Assembly (NCBI RefSeq): GCF_000799565.1
Contig: NZ_JUHB01000001.1
Span: 2,793,501-2,857,500 of the forward strand
Reading direction: 5' to 3'
DNA length: 64,000 bases
Source: Cellulophaga sp. Hel_I_12
Lineage (GTDB): Bacteria > Bacteroidota > Bacteroidia > Flavobacteriales > Flavobacteriaceae
Below, piece after piece: positions 50,802-60,049 of the stretch; the first letter of the stretch is position 1; each line of letters opens with the position of its first letter. A program made the position numbers and the translations under genes. Under the pieces are notes generated by a model that was not told where the DNA came from, searched no databases, and saw only the letters and a program-made list of their open reading frames with translations.

Positions 50802-53087
50802 CTATTCGAAATTTACAGTTTTAATGAGTAAGGTTGCATCGTTTAATACAAAAGGCATCGGAATATTATCTATTGGTCGAGCTGGTACAGTAAATTGTTT
50901 ATTGATCAGTAAATCATTGGCCGCTTCGTATAAAGTTAATTGTACTTTTTCGTTTTCAGGAAGTACTAAATACAAATCTGTATACAAATTATTGCTGATG
51001 TAATGGGTTACTAATTTTCCTTTTACTCTGTTTTTTAAGAAATAATCAGATAGCGCAATTCCATTTACGGTTGCTTTCGTCAAACTAACATCATTCGTAA
51101 AAATTTCCAAGCGATTTACATCACGTTGTGGAGTAATACAAATTTGTAAATGTCGTTCCTTATCAATAATTGTATCTTTAGTAATTTCAATTTTTGGTTC
51201 AAGAATATTTTTTGATGGTGCATTAGCTACATAGGTGAAGCCAGAACCATATTTGCTACTTATAACCGTTTGATTCAAGGCTTCTGGTGTTGTTTTATCT
51301 TGACCTATAAACTGTGCTGTCCAATCCGAAACTACATGTTCATAGGTAGCCCATTGAGCTGTTTGCTTATCGGCATTAAACACATAAAGTAAACTTGTGG
51401 GTTTAGCAGTACCGTTTGAAAAACCGCTATTTAAATGTGCAACAAGCATGGCTATTAAAAATAAAAAACCTGAAAGTAGGGCAAGAAATCCTTTTCGTTT
51501 GTAACATCCGATAATTGGGAGGAGTAAAAGAAAAATAAGTGTCGTGAGAAGGGTAGAGGCCACCATCATTTTTAAACCTAGACCCACAGGAAACATTTTG
51601 ACAAAAGGGGTCAAAATCCATAACGCAGGTAATGCTAAAAATACGAAGAGTAAGCCATTTGGTTTTTCTTGTTGTATCAGCACAAAAAATGAGGCTAAAA
51701 GGGCAAAAACCGGAATGATAAAGAAATTAGCACCGGGTAAATAAGCTGTTAAGCATCCACAGATGACAAGCCATAAGATAAGTGGCGCAACGACTAAGTT
51801 TTTTGTGTTAATAGCTTTGAATTTTTTATAGGTGTAAAAACATACAGCTATTGAAAATAACACAAAAGCGGTGATATAGGTGTATCCGTTATAGGGAAAC
51901 CCATGAAGCATATCGGTATATTGCGGATATAGCCCTTTTAGCGCCGACCAGCTAAAATACCCAACAAAACCATTCACGATAAGTGCGATGAACATGGGCA
52001 GAAATCCTATAAGAACGTCTTTTAGAACGAGCAATTTTTTTCTGAATCCATAAAATAATAAAACCATACACAGCCCTACCGCAAGTCCAAATAAAATCCA
52101 AATCCATTCAAACGGATAGGAAACTATTTTAAAAAAAGGCACTGTAAAATAATTATAATCGTTTAAGCTTTTTAGTGTTGTTAAGTCGGCATCGCTAAAA
52201 TAGGTGAGTAAGGGCATTAAATAACTGCCTTGGTGGGCTAGCGTTTTTTTGTCTAAGCGCTCGTAAGTGTCTTGGGCCGTATGATAATCGAAATGATCAT
52301 CAATAAACGCAAAATTAAGACCTTCAATGTCGGCCTCTTCTCTAAAAACGGTTAAATCGGTATCATTAGGTAACATTTTGTAAATGCTGTAGACCAAGGA
52401 ATTTGCTACCGGGTAATTAGGATTAGCTTTTGAAAATTCTTTAATTAAATTACCGTTACCTCTGTTCGTTTCAATCAACATATACGAAGGACCACCACTA
52501 CCACGTGCTTCAAAATTTAAAACGAGACCAACTTCTTTAGCCCAAGGGTGCTTTTTGACAAATAAATTAGCGCCATTTAAACCTAATTCTTCGGCATCAG
52601 TGATCAAAATAATAATATCGTTTTTTGGCGTCTTTTCTGCCGCTAAAAAAGTACGAATACCTTCTAAAATTGTGGCCACACCACTGGCAGCATCGCTAGC
52701 GCCAAAGGATGAATGTGGACTGCTATCATAATGCGACAATAACAGTAAAGCCTTTCCTTTTTCTGATCCTTTAATCCGTGCTAAAATATTTGTTGCTTTA
52801 CTCAAATTTGCCCAATCGCCAGCGGTATAGCCTTCTTGTAATGAGGGCTCTAAACCCATTTTTTGTAGTTCATCAACGATATACTGCCTAACTTCGGTAT
52901 GCCCAGGAAAGCCAACAGCATGTGGTTTTGTAGACATTTTTTTAACATGAGCTAAGGCATTGTTGGTCGAAAAGGCAGTTGAACTAGGAGTAGCGTCATT
53001 TTCAAACTCGGGAACCGATAATGTAAAGCCTAGATAGGTAGCCAAGAGTATTAAAAGTAAGGTAAAAAGAGCGTTGGTATTTTTCAT
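50802..53087 (-). CDS. M28 family peptidase with nine-helix membrane C-terminal part
   Basis: The 761-aa protein has a signal anchor, then a zinc M28 domain: LLSHYDSSPHSSFGASDAASGVATILEG (metal Asp), ITDAEELGLNGA, NFEARGSGGP, and FIDDHFDYHTAQDTYE (last His ligand). About nine membrane helices follow after residue 325, and a beta-rich C-terminus ends in KTVNFE. This matches the vacuolar-membrane aminopeptidase (PFF1-like) type also found in Bacteroidota. It should cleave N-terminal residues at the membrane surface. Confidence 0.85.
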   Translation of the reverse strand: MKNTNALFTLLLILLATYLGFTLSVPEFENDATPSSTAFSTNNALAHVKKMSTKPHAVGFPGHTEVRQYIVDELQKMGLEPSLQEGYTAGDWANLSKATNILARIKGSEKGKALLLLSHYDSSPHSSFGASDAASGVATILEGIRTFLAAEKTPKNDIIILITDAEELGLNGANLFVKKHPWAKEVGLVLNFEARGSGGPSYMLIETNRGNGNLIKEFSKANPNYPVANSLVYSIYKMLPNDTDLTVFREEADIEGLNFAFIDDHFDYHTAQDTYERLDKKTLAHQGSYLMPLLTYFSDADLTTLKSLNDYNYFTVPFFKIVSYPFEWIWILFGLAVGLCMVLLFYGFRKKLLVLKDVLIGFLPMFIALIVNGFVGYFSWSALKGLYPQYTDMLHGFPYNGYTYITAFVLFSIAVCFYTYKKFKAINTKNLVVAPLILWLVICGCLTAYLPGANFFIIPVFALLASFFVLIQQEKPNGLLFVFLALPALWILTPFVKMFPVGLGLKMMVASTLLTTLIFLLLLPIIGCYKRKGFLALLSGFLFLIAMLVAHLNSGFSNGTAKPTSLLYVFNADKQTAQWATYEHVVSDWTAQFIGQDKTTPEALNQTVISSKYGSGFTYVANAPSKNILEPKIEITKDTIIDKERHLQICITPQRDVNRLEIFTNDVSLTKATVNGIALSDYFLKNRVKGKLVTHYISNNLYTDLYLVLPENEKVQLTLYEAANDLLINKQFTVPARPIDNIPMPFVLNDATLLIKTVNFE

Positions 53088-53307
53088 TGTTGACGTAGTT
53101 GGCTATTTTTAAGAGAGAATTCGAGTGATGCTATAAAAGTATAACTTTTTAATGGGATATCTAATCGTAAGTAAATAGATCATTTTGTTAGGTATCTTTA
53201 AACATATATCATAATTAGTACAATTATTAGTATTTAATATGCAAATTAATTGCTTATTATTCAAAAATATTTAGTATCTTTCGAGTTAACCTAAAAATAA
53301 ATGAGAT

Positions 53308-53769
53308 ATGGGAATCAAAAGTTTTCAAGGCGCACGAAAAGTGGTGAAAAAGGAATTCGAAGCTCCCATTTTGGTGCAAGATTACATGACCAAAAAATTG
53401 ATCACCTTTACGCCTGATCAATGTATCTTAAAAGTAATGGAACTTTTTACGAAGCATAATATTTCCGGTGGACCCGTATTAGATAATAATGGTTTTTTAG
53501 TAGGTATTATTTCTGAGGCAGATTGTATGAAAACCATATCAGAGAGTCGCTACTTTAATCAACCAATTTTAGAAAAAAGCGTGGAGACCTATATGACAAA
53601 AAATGTTGAAACGATTGCTCCAGATATTAGCATTTTCGATGCTGCGGGTGTTTTTCACAGGAATAATAGAAGAAGATTACCGGTGCTAAAAGACGGTCTT
53701 TTAGTAGGGCAAATTAGTCGAAAAGATATTGTGATTGCTGCACTTAAATTGAGTGGGCAGAATTGGTAG
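53308..53769 (+). CDS. Two-CBS-domain protein
   Basis: The 153-aa protein has tandem CBS motifs: VQDYMTKKLITFTPDQCILKVMELFTKHNISGGPVLDNNGFLVGIISEADC, then VETYMTKNVETIAPDISIFDAAGVFHRNNRRRLPVLKDGLLVGQISRKDIV. It would bind an adenine nucleotide at the dimer interface. No catalytic domain is attached, so it may act as a regulator of a partner. It is divergent from the M28 peptidase. Confidence 0.88.
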   Translation: MGIKSFQGARKVVKKEFEAPILVQDYMTKKLITFTPDQCILKVMELFTKHNISGGPVLDNNGFLVGIISEADCMKTISESRYFNQPILEKSVETYMTKNVETIAPDISIFDAAGVFHRNNRRRLPVLKDGLLVGQISRKDIVIAALKLSGQNW

Positions 53770-53870
53770 AACTCCAGAAAGTGCTAATCTTTAAAGCTGA
53801 ATTTTTAAACTTGTTTTCAAAAAGGCACAAGGTATGCTATAAATGTTCTCCCAGCGGGGCTAAGGCTTTA

Positions 53871-54221
53871 CTATTCTCGTTTCACAATCATGTATAAATC
53901 ATTATCCAGAGGCAAATAGCCTAAATCATACACAAAATAATAGATAGTTCCTTTCTTTGTGGTATAAATACTGGTAAATGTATCGAAATCAAAGCCTTTA
54001 TCGGAAAGTTTGATTTTAGTAGTCGTTGTTTTTCCATCTTTCAAAGGAAAACTTTCTAAAATTCTATGATTTTTTCGGAGTCTATTATTGATATTTCTGA
54101 TCAGATTTTTGGTGTCTTTGTTCATTTTGTTGTGGTGCGCATTTCTACAGTAGTCCGAGCAGAATTTTTTATCCTCTCTACCAATTATTTTTTCACCACA
54201 TTCAGGACACTTTTTTTCCAA
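53871..54221 (-). CDS. Zinc-ribbon hypothetical protein
   Basis: The 116-aa protein has two CxxC knuckles, CPECGEK and FCSDYCRNAHH, close to the N-terminus, which is the treble-clef-like zinc ribbon of DUF2116-type proteins. The C-terminal half is beta-rich and may bind a ligand. The gene starts 2 nt after the preceding gene stop, so it ends a four-gene operon with M28, pentapeptide and DUF6265-like proteins. Confidence 0.65.
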   Translation of the reverse strand: MEKKCPECGEKIIGREDKKFCSDYCRNAHHNKMNKDTKNLIRNINNRLRKNHRILESFPLKDGKTTTTKIKLSDKGFDFDTFTSIYTTKKGTIYYFVYDLGYLPLDNDLYMIVKRE

Positions 54222-54223
54222 GA

Positions 54224-54715
54224 TTATTGTTTTTTAAAGTTGAATGTTATTTCTGACTTTGATCCGTCTTTATGGACCGTAACTACATGAGCATTCATTT
54301 CAGTTGCGCTAATTTTTTCATAGGTTAAGCCATCAAAATACAATTTATTTTTTTCTTTTTTAATCAGCTTAAAGTCTTGGGTTTCGTCTTTTTCTTCCCA
54401 ACCCTTAAGATCGGCTCCGAAATGTTTTAATTGTAATATAAGGGAGTCCTCTTTCTCGAGAATATGGCCAATTTCATAAAAATTTACTTTACCATCAACC
54501 ACTAGTCTAAAGCTAAAGAGCATGGAATTACCCATAGCCGTTGTCCAAATTTCTTCGGTGGTTCCACCAAATGCTTCGCCTTTCCAATGCCCTTGTATAA
54601 AACTAGCATCTGCCAGTGTTGCTTTGGGAGATGGGGTATTTTCTTGCCCAGTGAGGGTGTTCTGTGAGAAGCAAATAGTAGAAAAAAGTAAGGCAAGTAA
54701 GAAGGCTTTCATCAT
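54224..54715 (-). CDS. DUF6265-like secreted protein
   Basis: The 163-aa protein from ATG 54715 has a signal peptide ending ICFSQ. The mature part contains ASFIQGHWKGEAFGGTTEEIWTTAMGNSMLFSFRLVVDGKVNFYEI, a lipocalin-like start that fits DUF6265. Beta strands run through the rest. It likely binds a small hydrophobic ligand or is a structural envelope protein. Function unknown. Part of the M28/pentapeptide operon. Confidence 0.7.
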   Translation of the reverse strand: MMKAFLLALLFSTICFSQNTLTGQENTPSPKATLADASFIQGHWKGEAFGGTTEEIWTTAMGNSMLFSFRLVVDGKVNFYEIGHILEKEDSLILQLKHFGADLKGWEEKDETQDFKLIKKEKNKLYFDGLTYEKISATEMNAHVVTVHKDGSKSEITFNFKKQ

Positions 54716-54762
54716 AGTCGTATTTAAATACAAACCTAAGATACAATTATTTACCCAATGGT

Positions 54763-55335
54763 TTAATGCACATCAATTTTATAACGGCTAAGTAAACCTT
54801 CTAAATTATCCTTTGAAAACTTTGCTTTTTTCATGCTATTTTCTTCTGGATGTATAGAAAAGTGATACGCTGTTCTGAAATCAGCTTTTTCTAAGATAGT
54901 ATTACTAAAAATGGCATGCTCTAAATCGCATTGCTCAAAAATAACTTCTGTAAGATTACTATTGGTAAAATCTACGTGCTGTATTTTACAAGATTTAAAA
55001 AGTGTTTTTTTTAGTTTTAATCTCTCGAATGAGGCATAATTTAGGATGCAATTATCAAAGCTAAAAGACAGTAAAAATAGGTCGCACACGCTAAAATTTA
55101 TGCCAAGAAGTTTACAGTTTTTAAAAGCACAATCCTTTATACTGGTCTCTTTTAAGTTGGCATTGCTTAAATCACAATCTATAAACTCACAGGACGAAAA
55201 CGTGATGTTGCTGAGCTCTGCTTTTGAGAAAATACAAGTATCAAAAATGCAATGTTCATATTCGGCCTTTGGCAACCTATGTTCTGTATACTTTTTGCTT
55301 TTATAGGTGGCGTCAACGATAAGCGGATTGTTCAT
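54763..55335 (-). CDS. Pentapeptide-repeat protein
   Basis: The 190-aa protein starts at ATG 55335. A longer frame up to 55407 would abut the upstream stop and has no support. Repeats such as CIFSKAELSNITFSSCEFIDCDLSNANLKETSIKDCAFKNCKL follow the A(D/N)LXX pattern and give a right-handed quadrilateral helix. The C-terminal SIHPEENSMKKAKFSKDNLEGLLSRYKIDV occurs in a Qnr-like group in Bacteroidota. A DNA-mimic role on gyrase is possible but not shown. Confidence 0.75.
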   Translation of the reverse strand: MNNPLIVDATYKSKKYTEHRLPKAEYEHCIFDTCIFSKAELSNITFSSCEFIDCDLSNANLKETSIKDCAFKNCKLLGINFSVCDLFLLSFSFDNCILNYASFERLKLKKTLFKSCKIQHVDFTNSNLTEVIFEQCDLEHAIFSNTILEKADFRTAYHFSIHPEENSMKKAKFSKDNLEGLLSRYKIDVH

Positions 55336-55407
55336 CTTGAAATTTTTGATTAGGAGGTAAAGTTTACAAGGAGCTATACCCCATCTTTGAGCTTTACCAA
55401 CAGCCAT

Positions 55408-57030
55408 TTACTTATCTCTAGCAGCTTTAAACTCGCTAGAGTCATACCATTTTGGGAATTTAGTTTCGTTAGCCAACTGCAAGCCAACATGAAATAGAAG
55501 CTGCGCATCAAACTGTATACCACTTAAGGCAGTTTCGCCGGGAATGTATTCATCCGCAGGTTGGTGGTATTTATTTTTTTGATAATCTTCCTTCATTTTT
55601 TTTACATAGTCAACACCGTATTCAAAATCTTCATGACTTCCGCTCGCATATAAGGCGGGAATGCCGATTTTAGCAAAATTAAAATGATCTGATCTAAAGA
55701 AATACCCTTTTTCTGCGTCAGGATCAGGAATAATATATCGCCCTTGTTGATCAGCGGCTGTTTTAGCGTAGGCGTCCATTTCAGAATGTCCAAAACCTGT
55801 TATGGTCAAATCTTTCATAGGACCAGGACTTGCAAGTGCATCCATATTGATGTTAGCAACCGATTTTTTAGGATCGTAAATTGGGTTTTCTGCATAAAAC
55901 GCAGAGCCAAGCAAGCCTTGTTCCTCTGCCGTAACTGCAATAAAAACGATAGAACGTTTAGTAGGAGGCATTTTTTTATAGGCCTCGGCAATGGCCAATA
56001 AGCAGGCGGTTCCAGAAGCATTATCGACGGCTCCATTGTAAATAGAATCGTTTTTGACAGGTCTGCCAACCCCTAGATGATCCCAATGCGCAGAATAAAT
56101 AATGTACTCATCTTTTTGATCGGTGCCAGGAATGAGCGCTACCACATTTTTCGAGACATCCTTTTTAATGGTATTGGTAATTTGAACTGATGCTTTTAAT
56201 CCTAAGGCGATAGGTTTAAAGTTTTTTTGCCGAGCAAGGGTATTGTAGTTTTTATCTTCAAGAGATGAATTCTCAAATAACTGTTGCGCACTTTCCATAC
56301 TGATCCAGCCTTGTACATCGGTTTGTGGGGCACTGCTTTCTAAGTTCATTTTTGCGCCACTCCAGCTGCTTTGTACTACATTCCAACCGTATGAAGCAGG
56401 TTCAGTTTCATGAATAATTAGTATGCCAGCAGCACCTTGTCGAGCAGCCTCTTCATACTTATAGGTCCAGCGACCATAGTACGTCATCGCATCGCCTTTA
56501 AAAAGTTGATTATCTCCTGACCTAAATCCAGGATCATTGATTAAAACTACTGCTGTTTTACCTTTCCAATCGATGCCTTCATAATCATTCCAGCCATATT
56601 CGGGGGCGACAATACCATATCCCGCAAAAACTAATTCTGAATCATTTAGTGCAACATTAGGGACTATTCTTTGAGTAAGTGCAACAAAATCATCCAAGTA
56701 ATCTAAGACTATTGGCGTTTTGCCACCAGAAATCGTCATTTTTTCGGAAGGTGTTCCTGTAATTTCTACGAGAGGAACTTCTTGAAAAAAACTAGTTCCA
56801 TTGCCCGGTTGTACTCCGAGTTTTATAAACTCTTCTTTTAAATAGTTTACAGTTTTCGTTTCACCTTCGGTAAACGGCATTCTTCCTAAAAAGTCATCAG
56901 AGGCCAATGCCGCAATATGATTCCCGATCGTAGTTTCCTGAACTTGAACATCTATTGCTTTTTCTTTTGGTTCAGACTTGCAACTTATTATGGCTAAGGT
57001 AAGTACTGAAATTAAAAGTTGTTTTTTCAT
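55408..57030 (-). CDS. M28 family lipoprotein peptidase with PA domain
   Basis: The 540-aa protein has lipobox AIISC (Cys17). The central part has a PA-like insert (GKTAVVLINDPGF). The zinc motifs are SAHWDHLGVG, NASGTACLLAIAEAYK, AVTAEEQGLLGSAFY, NMDALASPG and FRSDHFNFAKIGIPAL. It is a periplasmic aminopeptidase of the M28 type with different design from the membrane M28 at 50802. It is the first gene of an operon with the pentapeptide, DUF6265-like and zinc-ribbon genes. Confidence 0.9.
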   Translation of the reverse strand: MKKQLLISVLTLAIISCKSEPKEKAIDVQVQETTIGNHIAALASDDFLGRMPFTEGETKTVNYLKEEFIKLGVQPGNGTSFFQEVPLVEITGTPSEKMTISGGKTPIVLDYLDDFVALTQRIVPNVALNDSELVFAGYGIVAPEYGWNDYEGIDWKGKTAVVLINDPGFRSGDNQLFKGDAMTYYGRWTYKYEEAARQGAAGILIIHETEPASYGWNVVQSSWSGAKMNLESSAPQTDVQGWISMESAQQLFENSSLEDKNYNTLARQKNFKPIALGLKASVQITNTIKKDVSKNVVALIPGTDQKDEYIIYSAHWDHLGVGRPVKNDSIYNGAVDNASGTACLLAIAEAYKKMPPTKRSIVFIAVTAEEQGLLGSAFYAENPIYDPKKSVANINMDALASPGPMKDLTITGFGHSEMDAYAKTAADQQGRYIIPDPDAEKGYFFRSDHFNFAKIGIPALYASGSHEDFEYGVDYVKKMKEDYQKNKYHQPADEYIPGETALSGIQFDAQLLFHVGLQLANETKFPKWYDSSEFKAARDK

Positions 57031-57073
57031 AAGCTTAGTGAGTTTAAGGATTTAGAAATCAGTTATAAACTTA

Positions 57074-57619
57074 CTACATTTTACTCTTTTTATCAACTAA
57101 CGGCTTGGTTATAAATGATTTCTCTTTTATTGCCCTTGTGTATTGGGAGAACTTGGTGAGTACTATCTTTAACTTAGGTTCAATAAAGCTTGTACAAAAC
57201 GGTTTTTCAGGATTTTTAACATAGTAATTTTGAACGCTTTCTTCGGATGGTTTGAAGGCTTGAAAAGGGAGTACTTGCGTTATGATTGGTTTGTCAAAAT
57301 CAGTTTGAAGGTTTTTTACTAGGCGTTCAGCCATTTTTTTCTGTACTTCAGAAAAAGTATACACAGCAGACCTATATTTTTTACGCATGCTGTGATTAGA
57401 CGTGCTTTTATGGGTGTGTAAATGAATTTCAATTAAGGTTTTAAGGTCTATTTGATCCCGATCAAAGTGCAGCCATACTGCTTCGGAATATGCTTCGTTT
57501 TTTCCGATTGATGCAATCCAACCTTGTTGCACATGGCGTACTCCTTTCAAATTTTGAAAAACAGCCTCTGTACACCAATGGCAGCCACCTCCAAACCCTA
57601 TTTCTTGAATGTCAGTCAA
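57074..57619 (-). CDS. Divergent MsrA-like protein with GCHWC motif
   Basis: The 181-aa protein is a peptide-methionine sulfoxide reductase A homologue, but the catalytic motif GCFWC is changed to GCHWC (GFGGGCHWCTEAVF). The C-terminal YRSAVYTFSE and NYYVKNPEKPFCTSFIEPKL keep the family's second half and a possible resolving Cys. This paralogue may have altered substrate range or a shifted catalytic pKa. It is the last of three MsrA genes. Confidence 0.8.
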   Translation of the reverse strand: MTDIQEIGFGGGCHWCTEAVFQNLKGVRHVQQGWIASIGKNEAYSEAVWLHFDRDQIDLKTLIEIHLHTHKSTSNHSMRKKYRSAVYTFSEVQKKMAERLVKNLQTDFDKPIITQVLPFQAFKPSEESVQNYYVKNPEKPFCTSFIEPKLKIVLTKFSQYTRAIKEKSFITKPLVDKKSKM

Positions 57620-57683
57620 TGCAAATATTTTTAATCTATGGAATTTTACGAGACTATTCTTTGTGTTTAACTTACAACTAGTA

Positions 57684-57764
57684 GGGCTACAAGAATCAAG
57701 AATAAAGATCTAGTTTCTTGTAGCCCAACGGTCCTAATTTCGAAGCCTCGATGGCTTTACCGTT
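57684..57764. other. Structured sequence between MsrA genes
   Basis: GGGCTACAAGAA (57684-57695) pairs with TTCTTGTAGCCC (57715-57726), 12 bp with 19-nt loop. Next, AACGGT (57727-57732) pairs with ACCGTT (57759-57764), enclosing AAGCC/GGCTT (57743-57747 / 57753-57757). Two adjacent hairpins could form a structured 3' UTR or terminator of the upstream msrA. No strong T-tract follows. Confidence 0.45.
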
Positions 57765-57778
57765 AGGAAGTTCACATG

Positions 57779-58270
57779 CTATAGAAAGGTATCAAATCTT
57801 TCAAAATGGCAGGTGTAGCCATTTGGTTTTTTAACTAAATAGTCTTGGTGTTCTGGCTCTGCAGGCCAAAACCTAGTCCAAGGTTCTAAAGTAGTGACTA
57901 TTTTGCCTTCCCATCGGTTGGTGCTATCAACAATATTTATAATTTCTTTGGCTATGGATTTCTCCTCTTCATTTTGAAAAAATATCGCTGACCTATAGCT
58001 AGAGCCTAAGTCATTACCCTGTTGATCAATGGTTGTTGGGTTATGAATGCGGTAGAAGTAGTCTAATATTTCTCTAAAATTTGTTTCTTTTGGGTTGTAG
58101 GTGAGTTCTATACCTTCTGCATGGCCTGGATGATTAGGATAGGTAGGATGCTCGTTTAGACCACCAATGTAGCCCACCTCTGTATCGACAATTCCAGGTC
58201 GCACTCTAAATAAATCTTCCATTCCCCAGAAACATCCGCCTGCTATGTACGCTTTTTTATAATTTTCCAT
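57779..58270 (-). CDS. msrA: MsrA, GCFWG type
   Basis: The 163-aa protein has AGGCFWGMEDLF with the catalytic Cys, YIGGLNEHPTYPNHPGHAEGIELTYNP, and RIHNPTTIDQQGNDLGSSYRSAIFF. It has the one-Cys motif GCFWG rather than GCFWC. A Cys in the C-terminus (YTCHFERFDTFL) may resolve. It reduces the S-epimer of methionine sulfoxide, with thioredoxin as reductant. Confidence 0.92.
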   Translation of the reverse strand: MENYKKAYIAGGCFWGMEDLFRVRPGIVDTEVGYIGGLNEHPTYPNHPGHAEGIELTYNPKETNFREILDYFYRIHNPTTIDQQGNDLGSSYRSAIFFQNEEEKSIAKEIINIVDSTNRWEGKIVTTLEPWTRFWPAEPEHQDYLVKKPNGYTCHFERFDTFL

Positions 58271-58318
58271 TTTTAAATACTGTGTATTAATAAGTTTAAA
58301 TATAATTTTTTTAGACCG

Positions 58319-58852
58319 CTATTTTAATTGGTCTGTATATAATTTTTGTATTTTTTTTAATTGAGGTTCAATGATTGATGTGCAATAAGCGTCGTTTTTA
58401 TTTTCTTCATAATAATTTTGATGATAATCTTCCGCTGGAAAAAATCTTTCAAATCTGCGTACAAGGGTTAAAATTGGTATGCTGAACCTAGGGGATAGCT
58501 CAGCAATAACGGCATTAGCACTTAATTCTTGAGATTCATCGTCATAAAATATTACGGAGGTGTACTGGCTGCCATAGCCAAAACCTTGCGCTTGAGAAGT
58601 ATTTGGGTTGTGACTGCTAAAGAAAACGAATAGCAAAGATTCAAAACTGATTATTTCAGGATCAAATGTTAGCGCTATAATTTCCTTATGACCTGTTTTT
58701 CCAGAGCTTACCTCTCTGTACGTCGGTGTACCGGGAACACTACCTCCTGAATATCCAGAAACTACCTTTTCTACTCCTTTTAAGTTCCTAAAAATAGCCT
58801 CAAGACACCAAAAACAACCACCACCCAAATATGCTTTTCTATGCCGTTCCAT
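58319..58852 (-). CDS. msrA: MsrA, GCFWC type
   Basis: The 177-aa protein has GGGCFWCLEAIFRNLKGVEKVVSGYSGG, TYREVSSGKTGHKEIIALTFDP and SHNPNTSQAQGFGYGSQYTSVIFY. The catalytic Cys is in GCFWC and a resolving Cys in DAYCTSIIEPQL. A standard MsrA. It sits 48 bp before the GCFWG paralogue on the same strand, and 68 bp after MsrB. Confidence 0.92.
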   Translation of the reverse strand: MERHRKAYLGGGCFWCLEAIFRNLKGVEKVVSGYSGGSVPGTPTYREVSSGKTGHKEIIALTFDPEIISFESLLFVFFSSHNPNTSQAQGFGYGSQYTSVIFYDDESQELSANAVIAELSPRFSIPILTLVRRFERFFPAEDYHQNYYEENKNDAYCTSIIEPQLKKIQKLYTDQLK

Positions 58853-58920
58853 TTTTTTACACGTACACTGTGGTTTTTAAGAGCTAAACACTAGAATATC
58901 TTTGAATCTAAACATTTTAG

Positions 58921-59370
58921 TTATTCGTTTGTTTGTAAGGTCATTGATTCAGAATTTATGCAATAGCGTAAGCCACTGGGTTCCGGTCCATCCGGGAAAA
59001 TATGGCCTAGATGTGCATCACAAGTATTGCATAACACTTCAACCCTAAGCATCCCGAATGAGCTGTCTTTATGATATTTTATAGCATTTTCTTTAATAGG
59101 TTGGGTAAAACTTGGCCAACCAGTGCCGGATTCGAATTTTATGCCAGAATCAAATAGCGGCGTATCACAGCAAACACAATTGTATTTTCCAGCATCATGA
59201 GCACTACAAAGCGCTCCCGAATGTGGTGCTTCTGTACCTTTTTTTCTGGTAATTTTAAACTGCTCAGGAGTTAAACTATTTTTCCACTCTGTTTCTGTTT
59301 TTTCTACTCTCTTATCAGGTTCAGGACTGCCGTTTACTGAAAAACTAATTATATCTTTCCAAGTGATCAT
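58921..59370 (-). CDS. msrB: Methionine-R-sulfoxide reductase B
   Basis: The 149-aa protein has the MsrB zinc sites CVCCDTPLF and CNTCDAHLGH, GTGWPSF, and catalytic Cys in LRYCINSESM. It reduces the R-epimer, complementary to the MsrAs. It is the first gene of the block after thioredoxin, with a terminator between them. Start at ATG 59370. Confidence 0.94.
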   Translation of the reverse strand: MITWKDIISFSVNGSPEPDKRVEKTETEWKNSLTPEQFKITRKKGTEAPHSGALCSAHDAGKYNCVCCDTPLFDSGIKFESGTGWPSFTQPIKENAIKYHKDSSFGMLRVEVLCNTCDAHLGHIFPDGPEPSGLRYCINSESMTLQTNE

Positions 59371-59444
59371 ATTTTCTTTTTTTCAATTAAAATTTTCTTT
59401 TTTTAGGTGGATACCTTTGCAATTGTTAAAAAATAATCTAAAAA

Positions 59445-59480
59445 CTAAAAAAGGTCTGACTTGCGCCAAACCTTTTTTAG
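59445..59480 (-). terminator. Terminator of the thioredoxin gene
   Basis: CTAAAAAAGGT (59445-59455) pairs with ACCTTTTTTAG (59470-59480) over 11 bp with a 14-nt loop. It lies 20 nt after the thioredoxin stop and before msrB. Confidence 0.75.
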
Positions 59481-59499
59481 AATTAAAATATTTTAAGGT

Positions 59500-59817
59500 T
59501 TACATCGCGGCATCTATAGCATCGGTATACACCTTTTTTGGAGAAACACCGACTTGTCGGCTTACAATCTCTCCATTTTTAAATACCAAAACGGTAGGGA
59601 TATTACGAACACCATATTTTGCAGCGAATTCTTGATTCGCATCAACATCTACTTTGCCAACAACGGCTTTACCTTCATATTCATTACTAACTTCATCAAT
59701 AATTGGTCCTACCATTCGGCAAGGTCCACACCACGCTGCCCAAAAATCTACAACTACTGGTTTATCACTTTTTAAGACAACTTCGTCAAAAGTTGCATCT
59801 GTTATTTCTAATGCCAT
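59500..59817 (-). CDS. trxA: Thioredoxin
   Basis: The 105-aa cytoplasmic thioredoxin has the active site FWAAWCGPCRMVGP, and cis-Pro in GVRNIPTVLVF. Size and motifs match TrxA. It is the natural reductant for the MsrA/MsrB enzymes in the neighbouring block, though a terminator separates it from msrB. Confidence 0.97.
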   Translation of the reverse strand: MALEITDATFDEVVLKSDKPVVVDFWAAWCGPCRMVGPIIDEVSNEYEGKAVVGKVDVDANQEFAAKYGVRNIPTVLVFKNGEIVSRQVGVSPKKVYTDAIDAAM

Positions 59818-60049
59818 TTTGTTTCTTTTTATTGATTATGCAAATTTAGTCAATTATTTTACTTTTTCCTTACTATGATTACATTCGTTTTGACTATTGT
59901 AGTATCAACTAAACTTATGTTTATATGATTCTATTTAGGTTGTTAAGTAGGAAGTGCTATAATGTGATAGCCTTATAGGGAATTAGAACTCCACTGTGTT
60001 TTAAATTAGAAAACTCTGATCTTCATTTAAAACAAACAGGACTTAAAAC

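Noticed and set aside
54763..55335. Qnr quinolone-resistance gene
   Set aside because: Pentapeptide repeats are clear, but no evidence of gyrase protection. Most chromosomal pentapeptide proteins in Bacteroidota have unknown roles.
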